Shown here in pieces: positions 8,337 to 18,304 of a DNA stretch of 64,000 bases (position 1 is the first letter of the stretch; each line of letters starts with the position of its first letter). The position numbers were made by a program, and so were the translations under genes. A model generated the notes under the pieces. That model made no database searches. It saw only the letters and a list, made by a program, of their open reading frames with translations, and was not told where the DNA came from. Source of the DNA: Desulfuromonas acetexigens (lineage in GTDB: Bacteria; Desulfobacterota; Desulfuromonadia; Desulfuromonadales; Trichloromonadaceae); contig NZ_FOJJ01000005.1 in NCBI RefSeq assembly GCF_900111775.1, forward strand, positions 1-64,000. The letters are read 5' to 3'.

Positions 8337-9266
8337 CTAGTCGCCCGGCGCGGCATCCGCCGCCTCGCTGCGGTTGCGCCCGTTCGCCTTGGCCCGGTAG
8401 AGGGCTTTGTCGACGGCCGTGATGCACTCTTCCAGGCTCATACCGGGGCGATAGGAGCCGACCCCGAAGCTGAGGGTGACGGCTATGGGCTTTTCTTCCC
8501 AGACCGTCACTAGGTCCGCCACCGCCAGGCGCAGCTTTTCCGCCGCCGACAGCGCCGCCTCCTCGTCGGTATTGGCCAGCATCAGCAGAAACTCCTCCCC
8601 CCCCCAGCGGCCGCAGACATCCTCGGCGCGGCTCGATTTCGCCAGCACGGCGGCGACGCGCTTGAGCACCTGATCCCCCGCCGGATGGCCGAAGGTATCG
8701 TTGACCAGCTTGAAGTGATCGATGTCGGCGAGCAGAAAGGAAAAGACGCCGCCATGCCGCTCCACCCGGGCGCTCTCGGCCTTGAAGCGGTTCATCAGTT
8801 CGCGGCGGTTGGCCAAGCCGGTCAGGGGATCGGTCTGAGCGGCGCTGTGCAGATCATCTTCCAGGCGCAGACGGCGCGCGCATTCCAGCAGGGTCCGTTG
8901 CAGGTGCAGGCCGTCGACCGGCTTGGTGACATACTTGTCGACACCGATGTTGATCGAATTCTTGAGATATTCGATCTGCTCGAAGGCGGTCAGCAGGATG
9001 ATCGGGATTTTCCGGTCGACGGCGCGGATCTCCCGGGCCATCTCCAACCCGTCCCGAACGGGCATGAGGATATCGGTGAGGATCATGTGCGGCGCCTGGT
9101 CATGGTAAATCGCCAGCCCCTCCTCGCCGTCGCAGGCAACCAGCAGCTTGCCGACCAGTCGCGAAAGAAACCGGACGAACTGCGCCCGCACCTCCTCCTC
9201 ATCCTCCACATACAGGAGAGTGAGCCCCTTCAAAAATGCTTGATCCTTTTCATCGATAGTCGTCAT
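8337..9266 (-). CDS. Response regulator with GGDEF output (diguanylate cyclase)
   Basis: A 309-aa REC-GGDEF protein that should make c-di-GMP when phosphorylated. The receiver (about 15-130) shows LYVEDEEE, the phospho-acceptor in ILTDILMPV and the switch lysine in TKPVD. The GGDEF domain (about 150-305) has DPLTGLANRREL, the active-site GGEEF and an RAED inhibitory site five residues before it, so it is probably active and product-inhibited. The ATG at 9266 overlaps the stop of the upstream kinase gene (ATGA), showing translational coupling and fixing the start; a longer in-frame start at 9305 is rejected. The kinase at 9263-12562 is its likely partner. Confidence 0.9.
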   Translation of the reverse strand: MTTIDEKDQAFLKGLTLLYVEDEEEVRAQFVRFLSRLVGKLLVACDGEEGLAIYHDQAPHMILTDILMPVRDGLEMAREIRAVDRKIPIILLTAFEQIEYLKNSINIGVDKYVTKPVDGLHLQRTLLECARRLRLEDDLHSAAQTDPLTGLANRRELMNRFKAESARVERHGGVFSFLLADIDHFKLVNDTFGHPAGDQVLKRVAAVLAKSSRAEDVCGRWGGEEFLLMLANTDEEAALSAAEKLRLAVADLVTVWEEKPIAVTLSFGVGSYRPGMSLEECITAVDKALYRAKANGRNRSEAADAAPGD

Positions 9267-12200
9267 GGCTGCTCCGCGAGCGGCAGGGCCACGGAAAATT
9301 CGCACCCGCCTTCGATATTACGGACAGAGATGATCCCGTGCATATTGCGCTCGATGATCGTCTTGGACATATAAAGGCCGATGCCGGTCCCCATGCTCTT
9401 GGTGGAAAAATAAGGGTCGAAAATCTTGTCGATAATCTTTTCCGGCACGCCGCCGCCGTTGTCGCGCACCCGCGCCACCCCCTGCCCCTGCTCGACGGCA
9501 AGGCTGACGACCACCTGCCCGGAGTCCGGACGGCGTTGCAGAATGGCATCCTTGGCGTTGCCGAGCAGGTTCAGCAACACCTGGGAATATTCGTTGGGAA
9601 AGCCCTTGACCAGGCAATCCTCCTCGTCCTCGACGGCAAGGGCGATGTTGTTGGCCTTGAAACCCGACTCCACCAAGGCGATTGCCTGGCGGATCTGGCT
9701 GAGAGCGGAGAAGGTCGTCAGCACCTTGTCGGGGCTGAAGAAGTCGCGGAAATCGTTGATGGTGGTCGACATCTTCTGGATCAGGCGATGGGCGGTGGCG
9801 GCCGATTCTTCCAGATAGTCGTCGCTGAGGTCCCCGTCCCGCCAAGCGAACTGCAGATTGGTGATGAGCATGGCCAGGGCGTTCAAGGGCTGCCGCCACT
9901 GGTGGGCGATGTTGCCGATCATTTCGCCCATGGCCGCCTGCCGCCCCTGGCTGATGAGCACCTGATCCTTCTGCCGCAGCTCGGCGACGGACTTTTCCAC
10001 CTGATCGCAGAGGGAGCGATTGAGCATTTCCAGCTGCTCCTGCTTTTCTCTCAGCTCCTCTTGCGTGAGAATACGCTGGTTGATCTCCTGCTTGAGCATG
10101 GCGCTCTTGGTCTGGAGTTCTTCTTCGATCATTTTACGCCGGGTGATGTCGGCGTGGGTGCCGGCGGCGCGCAGCGGCTTGCCGGCGGCGTCCCATACGA
10201 CGATCTTGCCCCGGTCGAGAATCCATTTCCACTCCCCCTCCTTGGTTTGCACCCGGTATTCGGCCTCGATGTAGGGAGCGTGTCCCTCCAGATGGGCCTG
10301 AATTTTTTCCATAGCCTCGGGCATGTCCTCGGGATGCACCAGCCGCTCCCAGGACTCGCCGTACGGTTCGAGTTCTTCATGGGTATAGCCGAGCATCGCC
10401 GCCCAATGGCGGCTGAAGTCGATCCGGTCATGGACCAGGTCCCAATCCCAGAAGGCGTCTTGGGCGCCGTCCAGCACCAGATTGAGCCGCTCTTCACTTA
10501 CCGCCTTGGCCCGCTCGCTCGCCTCGGCGGCCTCCTTCGCCCGACGCAGTTCGCGCTCGGCCAGGATGCGCTCGCTGATATCCGTGGACATGCCGCAGAC
10601 CCCATTGACCCGCCCTTCGGCGTCGTGGGTAGGGAACTTGATGGAGAGGAAGTGACGCACGCCCTGGGGTCCGTCCATAGTTTCATCGAAGACCACCAGC
10701 CGACCGCCGGCCATAACCTCTAAATCGTTTTCCCGGAAGCAGCTTGCAACCTCCCCAGGAAAGAGCTCCTCATCGCTGTGCCCAAGGACGGCCTCCCGGG
10801 CCATCCCCGTCACCTTTTCGAGGGAACGATTGACGATGGTATAGCGCAGCTCGCGATCCTTGACGAAGATCACCGTGCCGCTGTTTTCGATAAGGTCGGC
10901 CAGAAAGCGGCGATTTTCCGCAAGTTCGGCGGTACGTTCGGCGACCCGTTCCTCCAGGCACTCCTTCATGACGGTCAGCTCGTCGAAACTTCCCTGCAAG
11001 GCCTCTTCCATCCGCCGAAAGTTCTCTTGCAACTCCTCTTCTTCCCGGGCGATGGCCGGTGCCCAGTCGATGCGCTCCCCCCGTAGAAGGCGATCGGGAA
11101 GCTGTCGGGTCGCCTGGCCGAGAACGGCGATCGGTCGTAGCAGCCGCCGACTGGCCCAACGGGACAAGGCAAAAACGAGCAGCATCACCAGGGCGAGCGC
11201 CCCGAGGTTGAGCGAGGTCTGGTGGGTGAGAAGCCGGATGGTGGGGGCGACGGATATCTCCACCACCAGCTGAAAATCGTCGTCCGCAGAAAGATCGACC
11301 TCGCGCAGGAGGAAGGAGCGGCTCCAGCGTTTTACGGCCCCGACCCCGGGGCGGGCCTCGGGAAGCCATTGCATGACAGCGCCGGAAGGAACCAGCTTGC
11401 CATCGGCGGGGAGGGTGAAAGGTTCGAGGGTTTTCCGCTCCGACCGCGTCGAGAGAATCACCTGGCGATCGTTGTCGACCAGCGTGATGTCGATGACTCC
11501 TTCCCGATGTACCACCAACCCGCGCAGCAACTCTTGCGGATGCTCCAGGGACAGGGCATGAGAGATGGCTCCCCGGTATTCGTTCCCCGACCAGAACGGC
11601 GCGAAGACGAGCAAGCGGGGGCCGGGCGTGCCGATGCTGCCAACAAAGGCCTCATGCAGCACGGGGCGCCCCCGTTTGCGCAGATGCTCGACATAGGGGC
11701 GATCGCCGAGATCGATTCCGACCGTGCTCCGGCCGAGGTCATCGCGAGCCGGAGAAAAGGCGCGGGTGACATGGCGGCCGTCTAGCACCCCGATCCGGAA
11801 GGAATCACTGTGCGCCGCGCGGAAAGCGTCGAGAATCCGTTGCATCTCTTCAGGAGAAGCGGTCTCCGGATCGCGGATCAGGTCGGCGAGAAAAAGAACC
11901 TTGTGCCGCTCCTCCGCGAGCCAGTTGGCGACGGCCAGCCTGGCGACATCCGTGGCGCGGACGGCCGTTTGCCGCATGAATTCCATCTGTGTGCCAAAAG
12001 AGTCGGCGATATCCGCATAGACCACGAGAAAGGCTGGGACCAGCACCACGCCCTGCAAGATGATGCGTAAGCGTTCGTGGAGGGAAAAGAGAGGCCCCCG
12101 CTCCCGCCCACGCCGGATCAGCAGGAAAACGAGCTCGGCGATAAGCACATTGAAAATGCCGTTGACCCCCTGCTTGAGGGCGATGAGCAGGGCCGAGCCG

Positions 12201-12562
12201 TGGGGCAGATCGAGCAGATGATGATAGCAGAACCAGACCAGTACCAGGCCAACCGTGCTCCAGAAAAGCAGGGCGCCGGCCATCAGCCCCATCCGCCGAC
12301 GGGTCAACAGCAGCCCGACGCAGAGGGCTTCGACACTGAAGGAGAGGATCGCCCAGGGATGCAGCCAATGGAGCCAGGTGCAGCTGGCGGCAACCACCGC
12401 CGCGAGCACGCCCGCCCCCAGGCCAAAGCGCAGCAGGGCGTACATGCTCAGAATCGAGCCAAAAAGGAAGTCGACGTCGAAGAAGAGGGGCAGCTTGAAC
12501 CAGTTGACGGCAAAGCCGACCAGTCCCAGCAGCAGTCCGGCAATCAGGTCACGACGCGACAT
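9263..12562 (-). CDS. Large membrane hybrid-sensor histidine kinase (Cache-HAMP-PAS-PAS-HisKA-HATPase)
   Basis: A 1099-aa sensor kinase. Residues about 1-190 hold several hydrophobic helices (a MASE-like membrane region). They are followed by an extracytoplasmic Cache-like region (about 205-430), another membrane helix, and a HAMP segment with coiled coil. Two PAS domains (about 560-680 and 700-820; the second with HPEDMPEA and EYRVQTKEGEWKWILDRG) and a second coiled coil precede the kinase core. The phospho-acceptor is H887 in NIAHQWRQPLNAL. The HATPase part has NLLGNAKDAI and STKSMGTGIGLYMSK. The start at 12562 has AGGA spaced well and opens with a membrane helix. It is coupled to the REC-GGDEF gene, so signals likely raise or lower c-di-GMP. 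The ligand is unknown. Confidence 0.88.
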   Translation of the reverse strand: MSRRDLIAGLLLGLVGFAVNWFKLPLFFDVDFLFGSILSMYALLRFGLGAGVLAAVVAASCTWLHWLHPWAILSFSVEALCVGLLLTRRRMGLMAGALLFWSTVGLVLVWFCYHHLLDLPHGSALLIALKQGVNGIFNVLIAELVFLLIRRGRERGPLFSLHERLRIILQGVVLVPAFLVVYADIADSFGTQMEFMRQTAVRATDVARLAVANWLAEERHKVLFLADLIRDPETASPEEMQRILDAFRAAHSDSFRIGVLDGRHVTRAFSPARDDLGRSTVGIDLGDRPYVEHLRKRGRPVLHEAFVGSIGTPGPRLLVFAPFWSGNEYRGAISHALSLEHPQELLRGLVVHREGVIDITLVDNDRQVILSTRSERKTLEPFTLPADGKLVPSGAVMQWLPEARPGVGAVKRWSRSFLLREVDLSADDDFQLVVEISVAPTIRLLTHQTSLNLGALALVMLLVFALSRWASRRLLRPIAVLGQATRQLPDRLLRGERIDWAPAIAREEEELQENFRRMEEALQGSFDELTVMKECLEERVAERTAELAENRRFLADLIENSGTVIFVKDRELRYTIVNRSLEKVTGMAREAVLGHSDEELFPGEVASCFRENDLEVMAGGRLVVFDETMDGPQGVRHFLSIKFPTHDAEGRVNGVCGMSTDISERILAERELRRAKEAAEASERAKAVSEERLNLVLDGAQDAFWDWDLVHDRIDFSRHWAAMLGYTHEELEPYGESWERLVHPEDMPEAMEKIQAHLEGHAPYIEAEYRVQTKEGEWKWILDRGKIVVWDAAGKPLRAAGTHADITRRKMIEEELQTKSAMLKQEINQRILTQEELREKQEQLEMLNRSLCDQVEKSVAELRQKDQVLISQGRQAAMGEMIGNIAHQWRQPLNALAMLITNLQFAWRDGDLSDDYLEESAATAHRLIQKMSTTINDFRDFFSPDKVLTTFSALSQIRQAIALVESGFKANNIALAVEDEEDCLVKGFPNEYSQVLLNLLGNAKDAILQRRPDSGQVVVSLAVEQGQGVARVRDNGGGVPEKIIDKIFDPYFSTKSMGTGIGLYMSKTIIERNMHGIISVRNIEGGCEFSVALPLAEQP

Positions 12563-12904
12563 GGATGAAGTCCTGAAGAGCAAGGGGAGGCCACAGTCGG
12601 ACGAATGACACGGCAGGGAAAGAGTCGATGTCAAATTTCCGGCAAATGACCCAAAATATCCTTAATTGTCTTTTTTCGAGCAACTAGCGTACCAACGGCA
12701 ATACTCAGATCGAATTGAAGAGGCCAGAATCCTGGAAGAAAAGCGCCAAACCCCAGAAAAAGAGGTCCGCTAATTGCAAATCATCGCCACCAAACCCCGG
12801 TTCAAAACCGTAAAACCTTTCTATCCTTTCAAAGAAACCATTTACCTTCGCCCTATCGCCCGAACCAACCGGCGATTACGCGGCTGAAGAGGGGGAAATC
12901 GCGG
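12563..12904. other. 342-base intergenic region between divergent kinase and chemoreceptor genes
   Basis: No gene is seen. It must hold both divergent promoters. A possible sigma-54 site for the chemoreceptor lies at 12763-12778; no clear sigma-70 site for the kinase was found. Confidence 0.5.
12763..12778 (+). promoter_or_regulatory. Possible sigma-54 promoter of the chemoreceptor gene
   Basis: AGGTCCGCTAATTGCA has GG (12764-12765) and GC (12776-12777) with 10 bases between, and ATTGCA at -12. The -24 part is a poor match, and it lies 127 bases before the start. Confidence 0.35.
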
Positions 12905-14002
12905 ATGGCGCTCTTTCGTTTCTACATGGATCTCAGCATCAAAGCCAAACTGGCCCTGATGGTCGCCTGCTACTCCTGCGGGTTGGCCGCCACCGGAATT
13001 CTCAGCAACTTTCTGCAGAACCAGCGGTGGCTGTCGGCCTTCGTCGCCGCCGTCATCCTGCTCGGCCTCTTCTTCGGCTACATCATCATGCGCAGCATCG
13101 TCGTCCCCCTGCAACAGGCCCTGGCTCTGCTCGATCAGGTCGCCCAAGGGGATCTGTCGGTGCGCATCGCCGCGACGGCGCAGAACGAAACCGGCCATCT
13201 GCTGACCTCATTGCAAGGGATGATTGACCGTCTGCGGAGGACCATCGCCGACATTCGCGCCGTGACCGGACGCCTGACCGAAAAGAGCGCGCAGATGAAC
13301 GAGACCTCCCGGGAATTGTCCCAGGGGGTCTCCGACCAGGCGGCGTCGGTGGAGGAGACCTCGGCCTCCATGCATGAAATGGCTTCGAATCTGCGCCAAA
13401 ACGCCCACAATGCCGCCCAGACCGAGACAATCGCCAACCGGGCCGCCAAGGACGCGGCCTTCGGCGGCGATGCCGTCGGCAAAACCGTCGACGTCATGAA
13501 CGAGATGGCCCGCAAGATCACCATCATCGAAGAGATCGCCCGACAAACCAACCTGCTCGCCCTTAACGCGGCCATCGAGGCGGTCCGGGCCGGCCAACAG
13601 GGCAAAGGCTTCACGGTCGTCGCCGGGGAAGTCCGAAAATTGGCGGAGCGGTGTCAAAAAGCCGCCAGGGAGATCAACGACCTGGCCGGCGGCAGCGTCC
13701 GGGTCGCCGGTGAAGCCGGAGAGTTGCTGACGCAGATGGTGCCGGAAATCGAGCGCACCGCCACCCTGGTTCAGGAAATTTCCAGCGCCGTCAAGGAGCA
13801 GGATCTCGGTCTGGCGCAGATGACCGTCGCCATCGACCGCCTCACCCAACTGACCCAGAAAAACAGCCATGCGGCCGAGGACATCGCTTCGGCGGCGGAA
13901 ATTCTCGACGCCTATTCGCAGGAACTTGAAGCGTCCATCGATTTTTTCACCCTCGGCGAAGCGCAAACTATTAAAATACAACGATGTGAAGAACGAGGAT
14001 AA
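12905..14002 (+). CDS. Methyl-accepting chemotaxis protein without a periplasmic sensor domain
   Basis: A 365-aa chemoreceptor-type protein. Two hydrophobic segments (about 14-38 and 43-62) are joined by only a few residues, so there is no periplasmic ligand domain. A HAMP segment (about 62-118, [20 protein letters not shown]) and a signalling coiled coil follow. The tip [20 protein letters not shown] and then [15 protein letters not shown] is the CheA/CheW-contact region. It would sense membrane or cytoplasmic state, or take input from a partner. The stop is 87 bases before the haem-containing diguanylate cyclase, which could be in the same transcript. No other che gene is next to it. Confidence 0.88.
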   Translation: MALFRFYMDLSIKAKLALMVACYSCGLAATGILSNFLQNQRWLSAFVAAVILLGLFFGYIIMRSIVVPLQQALALLDQVAQGDLSVRIAATAQNETGHLLTSLQGMIDRLRRTIADIRAVTGRLTEKSAQMNETSRELSQGVSDQAASVEETSASMHEMASNLRQNAHNAAQTETIANRAAKDAAFGGDAVGKTVDVMNEMARKITIIEEIARQTNLLALNAAIEAVRAGQQGKGFTVVAGEVRKLAERCQKAAREINDLAGGSVRVAGEAGELLTQMVPEIERTATLVQEISSAVKEQDLGLAQMTVAIDRLTQLTQKNSHAAEDIASAAEILDAYSQELEASIDFFTLGEAQTIKIQRCEERG

Positions 14003-14089
14003 ACGCCCCCTGACTGACGCGGCCTGTTCTCGGCGACAAATTATGATAGAATCTCTCCCAAATAGCTCACGCCGACAGAGGCCCCCCAC

Positions 14090-15385
14090 ATGATCGAACC
14101 GCGCTTGACCGATTCCCTTGAGCACTCTTCCAGCAGCAGCTTCGTCCGCAAGTATCTGGGGGGGATCTTTCTCGCCATCTGCCTGATTCTGGTCTCGGTC
14201 TTCTGGGGCTTCAGCTACAAGGCCAACCAACTCATCGAAGACCAACTGCGCCAACAAGGGCAGGCGTTTTTCCAGGAGGTGGTGCTGACCCGCGACTGGC
14301 TCGCCCAGCACGGCGGGGTCTACGTTCCCCTCACCCCGGGAATGGAGGTCAACCCGTACCTGCTGAAAGTTCCGGGACTGAAGGTCGTCATCCAGGACCA
14401 GGAGGGGAACCATTACACCCTGAAAAATCCCGCCCTGGTTACCCGCGAAATTTCCGAGATCGCCGCCGGTCAGGGGCTCTTCCGTTTCCACATCACCAGC
14501 ATCTTGCCCCTGAATCCGCAAAACTCCCCCGACGCCTTCGAGCGCCAAGCCCTGGAAAAGTTCGCCCGGGGAGAGACGGAGGCTTACGGTTACGTTGAGG
14601 AGGGCGGGCGAAGCATTTTCCGCTACATGGCGCCGCTCCCCACCAAGGAGAGCTGCATGGCTTGCCACGCCGCCCAAGGCTACCGCCCCGGAGTGGTTCG
14701 CGGCGGCATCAGCGTTTCTCTCGACGCCACGGCGACTCTGACGCAGATGCGGGAAAACCGCTTTTACCTCATCGCCTCGGCGATCGGCCTGGTCGCCCTG
14801 ATCCTCGCCGTCATCCTCTTTATCTCCCGGGTCTTCATCAAGGATTTGAAAAAAGCGGAAGAACGGCTTCTGGAGATGGCCACCCGCGATTTTCTCACCG
14901 GCCTGCTCAACCGCCGTGAAACCTACCGCCGCCTGCAGGAGGAATCCCGGCGCGGTACCCGCTTCGGCGACCCCCTTTCCGTCATCCTGCTCGACATCGA
15001 CTTTTTCAAAAAGATCAACGACAACCACGGACATCTCATTGGCGACCGTTTTTTGCAGGAAACCGCCGAGGTGCTTCGCAACACCTTGCGCGAATACGAC
15101 ATTCTCTGTCGGTACGGTGGGGAAGAATTTCTCGTGGGGGCGCTCAAGGCCAACCTGGAGCAGGCGGCGCAGGCCGCGGAGCGGGTACGCCTGCGGATGA
15201 AGGATCTGCGGGTGCCCGGCGGAGACGGCGGCGCCATCGCCGTCACCATCAGCGCCGGGGTCGCCCAGTTGCGCCCCGGCGAAAGCATCGACGGCCTCAT
15301 CGCCCGCGCCGACGAAGCCCTCTACCGGGCCAAGGGCACCGGCCGCGACCGGGTGGTGACCAGCGGAGAAATCGAGACGCCATGA
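14090..15385 (+). CDS. Haem-c sensor diguanylate cyclase (Tll0287/DUF3365-like + GGDEF)
   Basis: A 431-aa membrane protein. A transmembrane helix lies at about 22-44. The periplasmic part (about 45-220) ends in a c-type haem site, C189-M-A-C192-H193, within a Tll0287-like (DUF3365) sensor domain. A second helix is at about 222-248, then a cytoplasmic GGDEF domain (about 265-425) with DFLTGLLNRRE and GGEEF. The REYD inhibitory site lies five residues before GGEEF. Related haem-c sensor domains occur on Geobacter chemoreceptors and kinases; here the output is c-di-GMP synthesis. It should report redox state or a small ligand at the haem. It stands between a chemoreceptor gene and the perR-like/katA pair. 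Confidence 0.85.
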   Translation: MIEPRLTDSLEHSSSSSFVRKYLGGIFLAICLILVSVFWGFSYKANQLIEDQLRQQGQAFFQEVVLTRDWLAQHGGVYVPLTPGMEVNPYLLKVPGLKVVIQDQEGNHYTLKNPALVTREISEIAAGQGLFRFHITSILPLNPQNSPDAFERQALEKFARGETEAYGYVEEGGRSIFRYMAPLPTKESCMACHAAQGYRPGVVRGGISVSLDATATLTQMRENRFYLIASAIGLVALILAVILFISRVFIKDLKKAEERLLEMATRDFLTGLLNRRETYRRLQEESRRGTRFGDPLSVILLDIDFFKKINDNHGHLIGDRFLQETAEVLRNTLREYDILCRYGGEEFLVGALKANLEQAAQAAERVRLRMKDLRVPGGDGGAIAVTISAGVAQLRPGESIDGLIARADEALYRAKGTGRDRVVTSGEIETP

Positions 15386-15435
15386 GCGATTTTTCGAAAA
15401 TTGCCCGCAAAAGAAGTAAACAATGGGTGCTGCAC

Positions 15436-15477
15436 TTGACATATAATTCTTTTTAGTTATTTTTCTTATCAAATAAC
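15436..15477 (+). promoter_or_regulatory. Promoter and candidate operator of the perR-like gene
   Basis: TTGACA at 15436-15441 is a consensus -35, with an AT-rich -10 region near 15454-15462. An inverted repeat, GTTATTT (15456-15462) and AAATAAC (15471-15477), overlaps the -10 and start site. It is a plausible binding site for the Fur-family product, giving autoregulation. Confidence 0.5.
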
Positions 15478-15504
15478 AATTCGTGACAGATCAGGAAAAC
15501 GATT

Positions 15505-15960
15505 ATGCCTGGCACAGTGAACATCCCCGGAGAAATACTGGCCGCCCTAGAAGAGGCCCTGAAAGCCGCCGGTCTGCGCCTCACCCACCAGCGTCTGGAG
15601 ATTTATCGGGAACTGGTGGCGGCCTGCGATCACCCCTCGGCGGAAACCTTGCATCAGCGCCTACGCAAGCGCATTCCGACACTCTCCCTGGATACGGTCT
15701 ACCGCACCCTGGCGACCCTCGCCGAACAGGGGCTGATCAACCGGGTCGAAACCCTGGAAAGCCAGGCGCGCTTCGAGGCGACGAGCCGCCGCCATCACCA
15801 TTTGATCTGCCGGAAATGCGGGAAGATCGCGGATTTTCAGTGGCCGGACATCGACTCGGCGGCGTTGCCGCAAGAAATTTCAGAGTGGGGACGGATCGAT
15901 CTGAAAAATGTGGTGATTCACGGCATCTGCCGCAACTGTCTGGAGGGGGAGGAAAAGTAA
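15505..15960 (+). CDS. Fur-family regulator, PerR-like
   Basis: A 151-aa metal-dependent repressor. Residues 1-85 form the winged helix (LRLTHQRLEIYRELV, then LSLDTVYRTLATLAEQGL). The dimer domain has RRHHHLICRKCGKIADF, with zinc cysteines C102, C105, C142 and C145. The gene directly precedes katA, 137 bases away, and lies among oxidative-stress genes, so peroxide sensing (PerR) is more likely than iron sensing (Fur). Assignment rests on context because the Asp/His set that defines PerR cannot be told by eye. The ATG has AGGAAAACGATT upstream. Confidence 0.82.
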   Translation: MPGTVNIPGEILAALEEALKAAGLRLTHQRLEIYRELVAACDHPSAETLHQRLRKRIPTLSLDTVYRTLATLAEQGLINRVETLESQARFEATSRRHHHLICRKCGKIADFQWPDIDSAALPQEISEWGRIDLKNVVIHGICRNCLEGEEK

Positions 15961-15972
15961 ATTTTTTTCTTC

Positions 15973-15987
15973 ATTATCAGGAATAAT
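15973..15987 (+). promoter_or_regulatory. Candidate Per/Fur box before katA
   Basis: ATTATCAGGAATAAT is a 15-bp palindrome with perfect 5-bp arms, the size of a Per box (TTATAAT-N-ATTATAA), although the inner bases do not pair. It lies in the 137-base gap between the perR-like gene and katA. Confidence 0.45.
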
Positions 15988-16097
15988 TACTAACTTGTAA
16001 ATATCAGCAAAAGCCTGTCGTCCTCTCGAATCGTTCGAGAATCTCGTCGTTGTGACCTTGGCCCCTGGGCCGCAACCGTCCCTTTCAAGGAGGAAAA

Positions 16098-17558
<1,461 letters not shown>

Positions 17559-17578
17559 GACTTTCCAGGATTGAACCA

Positions 17579-17615
17579 AAAAGAAAGGCGCTCCGCTTGG
17601 GGCGCCTTTCTTTTT
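17579..17615. terminator. Rho-independent terminator after katA
   Basis: AAGAAAGGCGC (17581-17591) pairs with GCGCCTTTCTT (17602-17612), followed by TTTT; the A-rich left side allows use from both strands. Confidence 0.88.
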
Positions 17616-17648
17616 AGTATTTCGCGAAGAAGCGTTCGGGATTTTCGC

Positions 17649-17795
17649 TTACTTGCCCAGGGGTTTCCCGACATGAGAATGACACTCACCACAGGTCTTG
17701 CCGGTCTTTTCCGCCCGGTCAGGGGTCGCCAGGGAGTTCCCCGCCAAGAGACAGATCATGCCCAGTACCGCCGCCATCGCCAAAAACTTTTTCAT
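17649..17795 (-). CDS. 48-aa exported peptide with one c-type haem motif
   Basis: A 48-aa product. MKKFLAMAAVLGMICLLAGNSLA is a signal peptide; cleavage would leave about 25 residues, TPDRAEKTGKTCGECHSHVG plus PLGK-type end. CGECH (35-39) is a covalent haem-c site and the H at 41 could be a second ligand. GGGAGGTGGCAA precedes the ATG, so this start is preferred over an upstream extension. It is the smallest plausible c-type cytochrome in the window. It may be an electron-transfer or haem-carrier peptide, or a remnant of a larger cytochrome; the intact signal, ribosome site and stop argue for a real gene. The 84-aa gene upstream could share its transcript. Confidence 0.65.
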   Translation of the reverse strand: MKKFLAMAAVLGMICLLAGNSLATPDRAEKTGKTCGECHSHVGKPLGK

Positions 17796-17862
17796 TTGCC
17801 ACCTCCCGGTAAAGTATTTAAAGCGTTTATAATAAATAAAGTCAAACAATGTCAAGGGCGGA

Positions 17863-18117
17863 TTACAGCGACGGGTCCAGTTCTTGCAGAGTTCTCTGAA
17901 TATCGGCGGCGCTGGCGCTCTCGCAGAAGCAGCCGACCCCGGCGTAAAGGTCGAAAGAGACGAGTTGACCGACGAGTTTGTCGACCAGTTCCTCTTGTCG
18001 GGAATATTTCTCCGGCTGCGCGGCAACGGCGCGCAGTGCGGGAAGAAGGGTCTCCGGCAGTTCGCCCACGACGGCGGGATCTTCAAGCAATTGCAGCAGT
18101 TTCTTCCACGAGCCCAT
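17863..18117 (-). CDS. Small hypothetical protein (84 aa)
   Basis: The product starts MGSWKKLLQLLEDPAVVGEL. It is mainly helical and soluble, with a CFC motif near residue 64 (GVGCFCESASAADIQ). I do not recognise the family. The start at 18117 is set by AGGAGGTACCCT immediately upstream; the in-frame extension to 18183 lacks a site. It lies 67 bases before the 48-aa haem peptide on the same strand. Confidence 0.6.
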   Translation of the reverse strand: MGSWKKLLQLLEDPAVVGELPETLLPALRAVAAQPEKYSRQEELVDKLVGQLVSFDLYAGVGCFCESASAADIQRTLQELDPSL

Positions 18118-18304
18118 AGGGTACCTCCTGATATGTTGCGATGATGTGCCCGCTCGCGTACGCCAAAATCTCGACAGGAGCATCGAGCCGGGACGGGGTC
18201 CTCACGACCAAGAACAAAGACGGACAAAATAGCTGGAGTCCATGAGGGAAGATAGGTTACCTTCAGTATAAACCCTTAGCCTATGAACCCGAAAGGAGAT
18301 GTTC

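Noticed and set aside
12774-12793. Minus-strand sigma-54 site for the large kinase
   Set aside because: GG-N9-GC spacing is one base short.
14021-14034. GG-N10-GC spacing upstream of the haem cyclase gene
   Set aside because: The -12 side is CGGC rather than TTGC and a TATGAT/TAGAAT region suggests sigma-70 instead.
13208-15472. A 754-codon minus-strand frame
   Set aside because: It is antisense to the chemoreceptor and haem-cyclase genes and shows no domain or ribosome site.
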